Source: Hyphomicrobiales bacterium
GTDB lineage: Bacteria; Pseudomonadota; Alphaproteobacteria; Rhizobiales; Xanthobacteraceae
Length of the DNA: 64,000 nucleotides
Assembly (NCBI GenBank): GCA_013911975.1
Contig: JACESF010000008.1
Span: 27,377-91,376 of the forward strand
Direction of reading: 5' to 3'
How positions within the stretch are numbered: the stretch's first letter is position 1; the number at the start of each line of letters is the position of its first letter. Below are positions 59,568 to 64,000 of this stretch, piece by piece. Below the pieces are notes generated by a model. It was not told where the DNA came from. It searched no databases and worked only from the letters and a program-made list of their open reading frames with translations. The position numbers were made by a program, and so were the translations under genes.

Positions 59568-60929
59568 ATGGCCTATGTGATCGCCTGCATTGCAGCCCTT
59601 GCGGGGCTGTTGACCGGCTATGACGAAAGCGTCATCACCGCCACGCTGGCGCCCCTGGGCAAAACGCTCCTGGCCGAGCCCATGGAAGCGGGCCTGATGA
59701 CCGTGACCTTGCCGCTGGGCGCCTTCGCGGGCGCCTTCACGGGGGCGCTGCTGGCGCCGGCCTGGGGGCGGCGCAGCCTCCTCATGGCCGCGGCCGCGCT
59801 GTTCACCCTGGGTGCGCTGCTGTGCGCGGTGGCGCCGGGCATCATCCTGCATGCGCTCGGCCGGTTCGTGCTCGGGGTCGCCATCGGCATCGGCGCCATC
59901 ATGGCGCCCGCCTATATCGCCGAGACCGCGCCCGCCGCCCGTCGCGGCATGCTGGCCTGCGCCTATCCCATCGCCTTCTCGCTGGGGGTTCTCGCTGCCT
60001 ATCTCGTGGGCGTCCGGGTGGCGGACGACTGGCGCATCCTGTTCGCAACGGCCGCCGTGCCGGGCCTCGTGCTGCTGGTGGGGCTCTGGCGGCTGCCGGA
60101 GACGCCCGCCGCCCTGGTCCAGGCGGGGCGGGAGGGGGAGGCGGGGCTTCTCCTGGCGCGCCTCAATGGTTGGAAAAGCCGGGATCCTAAGGTGGCGGCG
60201 CGGGTCGCGGCCCTCCGGACGGCGGCACGCGCGGACATGCGCAACGGCAATTGGCGCGAGCTTCTGGCGCCCGACATCCGCCCCGCCTTGGTGGCCGGCG
60301 CGGGCCTGTTCTTCTTCCAGCAGGTGACGGGGATCGGGGCCGCGATCCATTTCGCGCCCACCGTCTTCGCCCAGGCCGGGTTCGACGACGGCGGCGCACG
60401 GGTTGCCACCACGCTGGGATTCGGCGCCCTGAACATCGCCGTCATGATCCTCGCCATGGTCCTGATGGACCGGGTGGGGCGGCGCCTGCTCCTGTTCGTC
60501 GGCTTTGGCGGGGCGGCGCTCAGCCTCGCCATGCTGGCCGGCGTCGCGGCCATCGGCACGCCTGATGTGCAGGTGTTCGCCTTCATGGGACTGGCGCTCT
60601 ATGGCGCGTCCTTCTCGCTCGCCATCGGCCCCTTGCCCTGGGTGCTGGCGGCGGAAGTCTTCCCGCTCACCCTGCGGGGCGCGGGGCTCGCCTTCGCGAC
60701 CCTGTCCAACTGGGTGTTCGGCCTCCTGGCGCTCCTGGCGCTGCCCGCCCTGGAGGCGGCGATGGGCTTCGCGGGCGTGTTCGCGCTCTCGGCGCTCATG
60801 AGCGTGCTGGCCCTCCTGTTCGGGGCGCGCTGCATTCCCGAGACGAAGGGCTTGGCGCTGGAGGAGATCGAGGCGCACCTGCGCTCCGGCCGGCCCCTGC
60901 GGACCCTCGGTGCCCCCGCCCGGCGCTGA
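59568..60929 (+). CDS. MFS sugar porter family transporter
   Basis: [76 protein letters not shown]. Confidence 0.93.
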   Translation: MAYVIACIAALAGLLTGYDESVITATLAPLGKTLLAEPMEAGLMTVTLPLGAFAGAFTGALLAPAWGRRSLLMAAAALFTLGALLCAVAPGIILHALGRFVLGVAIGIGAIMAPAYIAETAPAARRGMLACAYPIAFSLGVLAAYLVGVRVADDWRILFATAAVPGLVLLVGLWRLPETPAALVQAGREGEAGLLLARLNGWKSRDPKVAARVAALRTAARADMRNGNWRELLAPDIRPALVAGAGLFFFQQVTGIGAAIHFAPTVFAQAGFDDGGARVATTLGFGALNIAVMILAMVLMDRVGRRLLLFVGFGGAALSLAMLAGVAAIGTPDVQVFAFMGLALYGASFSLAIGPLPWVLAAEVFPLTLRGAGLAFATLSNWVFGLLALLALPALEAAMGFAGVFALSALMSVLALLFGARCIPETKGLALEEIEAHLRSGRPLRTLGAPARR

Positions 60930-60952
60930 GGCGCGCCGGGCGGAAAGCGGCG

Positions 60953-63055
60953 TCAGAAGGTCATCTTGGTGCCCACATAGACCGCGCGGCCGTTGCCCGG
61001 CTCGAACAGCGCCTGGTTGGGCGAGGCCAGCGCCGTGACGCTGACGCTGGCGATATAGGCTTCGTTGAACAGGTTGCGCGCGTCCAGATAGACCGAGAAG
61101 CGCCCGCCCGGCGGCTCGTAGCCCATCTTGAAGTTGAGCAGGGCATAGGGCGAGGTGTTCAGCGTGTTCGCGTCGTCCACATAATAGGCGAGCGGCACCC
61201 ATTCCACGTTCGGCCCGGCATAGAAGCCGCTGGGATGCTTGTAGAGCAACTCCGCCCGCAGATAGTGGCGCGGAATGCCGGGAAGCTGGTTGTTGCCCCA
61301 CACCGGGTCATTGTCGAAGAAGAAGTCGGAATAGGTATAGGCGAAGTTGAGCCACAGCCCGTCCTGCGCCATGGACGGCGTGTTCACCAGGACGCCTTGC
61401 AGGAAGTTCCAGTTGGCGCCCGCCTCCACGCCTTGGTGGATGGTGTTGGAGAGGTTCACCACGGTGCAGGTGAGCCCCATGAGCACGCCCGTGTCCTGGC
61501 ACTGAAGCTCGTTCTCCACCCAGGAGCGGTAGAGCGACACGTCCCAGGAAAAGGTCGGTGTCTGGCCGCGCGAGCCGATTTCCACCGTGGTCGCGGTCTG
61601 CGCCTTCAGGTTGGCGATGTCGCCCACGGCGAAATTGGTCAGTTCCGAGAAGGTGGGCGCCTCGCCGGAGCGGGAGACGTTGCCGAAGAGCTGCGCGTTG
61701 GGCGCCAGCTCCCAGATGAACCCGCCCTTTGGCAGGAAGAGCTGGTAGTCGTTGCCCCCGGACACGGTGCCCAGATAGGCGATGCGCCCGAGGCTCGCGT
61801 CGAGATACTGGAACGCACCCACCAGGGCGAATTGCGGCGTGAGGTAGAAATTGTCCTCCGCATAGATTGTGGTGGTCGTGGCCTCGTCATTGGACATGTA
61901 GACGAGGTTCGCGGCGTTTCCGTAGACATTGGTGTAGCGCTGGGCATCCACGGTGCCGGTGCCGTAATTCACGCCCATGACGAGGCGGTTGTTGAAGCCG
62001 CCGATGACGCGCTCGTCCACGAGGCGCGTGAAGGCGCCGTAATCCTGGTAGCCATAGTCCAGCACCTGGAAGATGGGGTGCACCAGGGACTTGTCGTTGT
62101 AATAGACCCCCACGTCGAGCCGGGTCGTGTCGGCCAGGATGAAGGTGGTCTTGTTGGCCACCCGCACCGACTGGATGTTGCGCTCATAGTCCAGCGCCAC
62201 ATTGGTGGGGTTGGCGCTCTGGGGCGAATGGAGCGCCACATATTTCGAGACCGCGCCGGGAATGTCCTGCTGGACGTCGGTGGCGTTGAAATAGAAGCGC
62301 GTCTCGATGTTCTCGTTGGCCTGCCAGCCGAAATTCGCGCTGCCCCGCAGGTTGGTTCCCGATGAGTGATCGCGGAACCCGCCCTGGGAGATGTAGGAGG
62401 CGGTCACGAAGCCGTCGAAGGCGCCGTTCACGCCGCCCACATTGGATTGCAGCCGGTAGAAATCGAAGGCGCCGGCATCGAGCCGTACGCCGATGCCGGG
62501 CGTGGAGCGGCCGGTGGGCGAGACGAAGTTGATGGCCCCGCCCAGCGCGTTCGCGCCGTACTGGTAGCCGTTGGCGCCCTTGAACACCTCCACATACTGG
62601 TAGGCGGTGGGGTCGATCTCCTGGAAGTCGCCGCCCCCGTCCGCGAACGAGATGGGGACGCCGTCCTGGTAGAGGGTGACGCCCCGCAGATGCGCGTTGC
62701 GCGACACGCCGGAGCCGCGAATGGACAGGCGGGTGTCCTCGCCCCATTTGGGCTGCGCGAACACGCCCGGCACATAGTCCAGCATGTCCTTGATGGTGGT
62801 GGCCTGCGTGTCACGCCACTGGTCCGCCGTCACCAGCGCAACGCCGCCGGGGATGAGTTCGAGCTGGGCCTGTGCCTGGGCGGGCGTGAGCACCGTGAGG
62901 CTGCCCGCCTGCCCGCCGGTGATGGTGATGACCGGCAGCTCGGCCGCCTGCTCCTGGGCAAGTGCGGTGCCGGTGAAGGTGATGGCGGGGAGGGCGGTGG
63001 AGGCGAGCCAGGCAAGGAGAAGCGCGCGTCGGCGCGCGGGGAAGGGAAGGGGCAT
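60953..63055 (-). CDS. TonB-dependent outer-membrane receptor (FecA-like)
   Basis: Plug TIKDMLDYVPGVFAQPKWGEDTRLSIRGSGVSRNAHLRGVTLYQDGVPI; C-terminal beta-barrel ending GTKMTF. Confidence 0.95.
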   Translation of the reverse strand: MPLPFPARRRALLLAWLASTALPAITFTGTALAQEQAAELPVITITGGQAGSLTVLTPAQAQAQLELIPGGVALVTADQWRDTQATTIKDMLDYVPGVFAQPKWGEDTRLSIRGSGVSRNAHLRGVTLYQDGVPISFADGGGDFQEIDPTAYQYVEVFKGANGYQYGANALGGAINFVSPTGRSTPGIGVRLDAGAFDFYRLQSNVGGVNGAFDGFVTASYISQGGFRDHSSGTNLRGSANFGWQANENIETRFYFNATDVQQDIPGAVSKYVALHSPQSANPTNVALDYERNIQSVRVANKTTFILADTTRLDVGVYYNDKSLVHPIFQVLDYGYQDYGAFTRLVDERVIGGFNNRLVMGVNYGTGTVDAQRYTNVYGNAANLVYMSNDEATTTTIYAEDNFYLTPQFALVGAFQYLDASLGRIAYLGTVSGGNDYQLFLPKGGFIWELAPNAQLFGNVSRSGEAPTFSELTNFAVGDIANLKAQTATTVEIGSRGQTPTFSWDVSLYRSWVENELQCQDTGVLMGLTCTVVNLSNTIHQGVEAGANWNFLQGVLVNTPSMAQDGLWLNFAYTYSDFFFDNDPVWGNNQLPGIPRHYLRAELLYKHPSGFYAGPNVEWVPLAYYVDDANTLNTSPYALLNFKMGYEPPGGRFSVYLDARNLFNEAYIASVSVTALASPNQALFEPGNGRAVYVGTKMTF

Positions 63056-63130
63056 GGATGGTTTCCGCGATCCGGCGCGCGCATGGGCGGCCGGTCGAGC
63101 CGGGAGACGGCTGCCGAGGCAGCGGCGATG

Positions 63131-63571
63131 TCAGGCTCGTGCGGAGGCGGGCGGCGCGCGGGGCCGGGCGTGCTCGTGGACCGGCGGCGCAAGGGGCGTC
63201 GCGCTGGGCAGGACCGGGGCGGTGACGTCGAGCCCCGTGCGGGGCGCGGGCGCCTCGGCCAACGGAGGGGCGGCGAGGACCGGCGTCGAGCCGCCCAGCG
63301 GGCAGAGAATGCAATGGACCGCATGGTCCATGCCGCCGGGGGCATCGGGGCCGGCCTCGTCATGGACCGTGCAGAACAGGGACGCGGCGTCCGCCGAGGC
63401 CGGGGAGAGCGCCTGCGCCGCCAGGGCGCCGGCCGCTATGCCGCCGAGAATCAGGTGGACCAGCAGCAGGTAGGAGAGGCACCAGCCCGTCAGGCGCGCG
63501 GCATAGGACAGGCGCCCGCGCGACCGAAGTCGCGCGCCGACCTTGCCCATCCAGCGTGCCGATGACGCCAT
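63131..63571 (-). CDS. DUF2946-like small membrane/periplasmic protein with HCILC motif
   Basis: One TM segment; DEAGPDAPGGMDHAVHCILCPLGGSTPVL; immediately upstream of the TonB receptor. Confidence 0.65.
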   Translation of the reverse strand: MASSARWMGKVGARLRSRGRLSYAARLTGWCLSYLLLVHLILGGIAAGALAAQALSPASADAASLFCTVHDEAGPDAPGGMDHAVHCILCPLGGSTPVLAAPPLAEAPAPRTGLDVTAPVLPSATPLAPPVHEHARPRAPPASARA

Positions 63572-63822
63572 GCGCTCCCCAACCCCACCGGAAATTGCCG
63601 GCCCCAACGCCCTGCCGCGCGACGCCGAAAAGCGCCGTGGGCGAAGGGCGCAGACTGCGCGAGACGCCGCCGGCTGTCCCTGCGTCATCGCGGCGCGTGC
63701 GCTCTTGCACTGCAAAAACGCTTAACCTCGCCCCCCGTCACGGGCTATAGTGCGCCGCAGCCAGCCATTCCGCAGCGCGGATCGCCAGCCAAACCAGCTC
63801 CATTTTCGACGCCGGTGACGCG

Positions 63823-64000
63823 ATGACGATACGCGATTCTATGGATTTGCCTTCGGTTTCCAGCCGTGGGGTGATTCCGACCGTTCTGGCGGCGCTTGTG
63901 GTTTGCGCCGCGCTTGGAACGGCGCACGCGCAAGCCCCGGCCGCCTCCCCCCAGATGTCCGCCCCGCCGGCCGCGGCGCCGGCGGGGCGGACATCTGGGG
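63823..64000 (+). CDS. Secreted protein, N-terminal fragment (runs off window)
   Basis: MTIRDSMDLPSVSSRGVIPTVLAALVVCAALGTAHAQAPAAS; signal-peptide-like. Confidence 0.5.
   Translation, partial: MTIRDSMDLPSVSSRGVIPTVLAALVVCAALGTAHAQAPAASPQMSAPPAAAPAGRTSG
63949..64000. repeat. Perfect inverted repeat, 23-bp arms, 6-nt loop, ending at the window boundary
   Basis: ccccagatgtccgccccgccggc-cgcggc-gccggcggggcggacatctgggg. Confidence 0.97.

Noticed and set aside
59568-60929. Functional link between rimO and the MFS sugar porter
   Set aside because: The genes are divergent and unrelated in function; adjacency alone gives no support.
1-64000. CRISPR arrays, tRNA/rRNA genes, prophage or integrase modules, toxin-antitoxin or defence cassettes
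   Set aside because: None recognised. The only short-period repeat array (32.8-33.6 kb) has conserved 161-bp units with no unique spacers and no cas genes.

Overview
This is a GC-rich window with gene content and repeats typical of Rhizobiales (Xanthobacteraceae-like). It is mostly dense chromosomal housekeeping sequence. Recognised genes include pbp1A, atzF, purU, dctA, moaDE, pgsA, uvrC, murJ, an RND efflux pair, cobT, gph, rpiA, gor, slt, dapA, smpB, udg, rpoZ, rimO and a TonB receptor. No rRNA, tRNA, CRISPR array or transposase was recognised. The most notable locus (about 8.3-21 kb) holds glxBCD-like, glnT-like and soxBDAG-like genes plus purU. The gene order glxB-glxC-glxD-glnT-(LysR)-soxB-soxD-soxA-soxG matches mgsABC-gmaS-mgdABCD, so the locus is best read as a complete N-methylglutamate (methylamine oxidation) pathway, not as separate sarcosine oxidase and glutamate synthase genes. 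Non-coding structure worth a second look: (i) a five-copy, 161-bp tandem array at 32.8-33.6 kb, each unit with two local hairpins whose loops are mutually complementary; (ii) two different dispersed-type palindromic elements inside the methylamine locus; (iii) a concentric double inverted repeat upstream of atzF; (iv) a perfect 23-bp-arm palindrome ending exactly at the last base of the window. All family calls come from reading the translated sequences; no database search was run.
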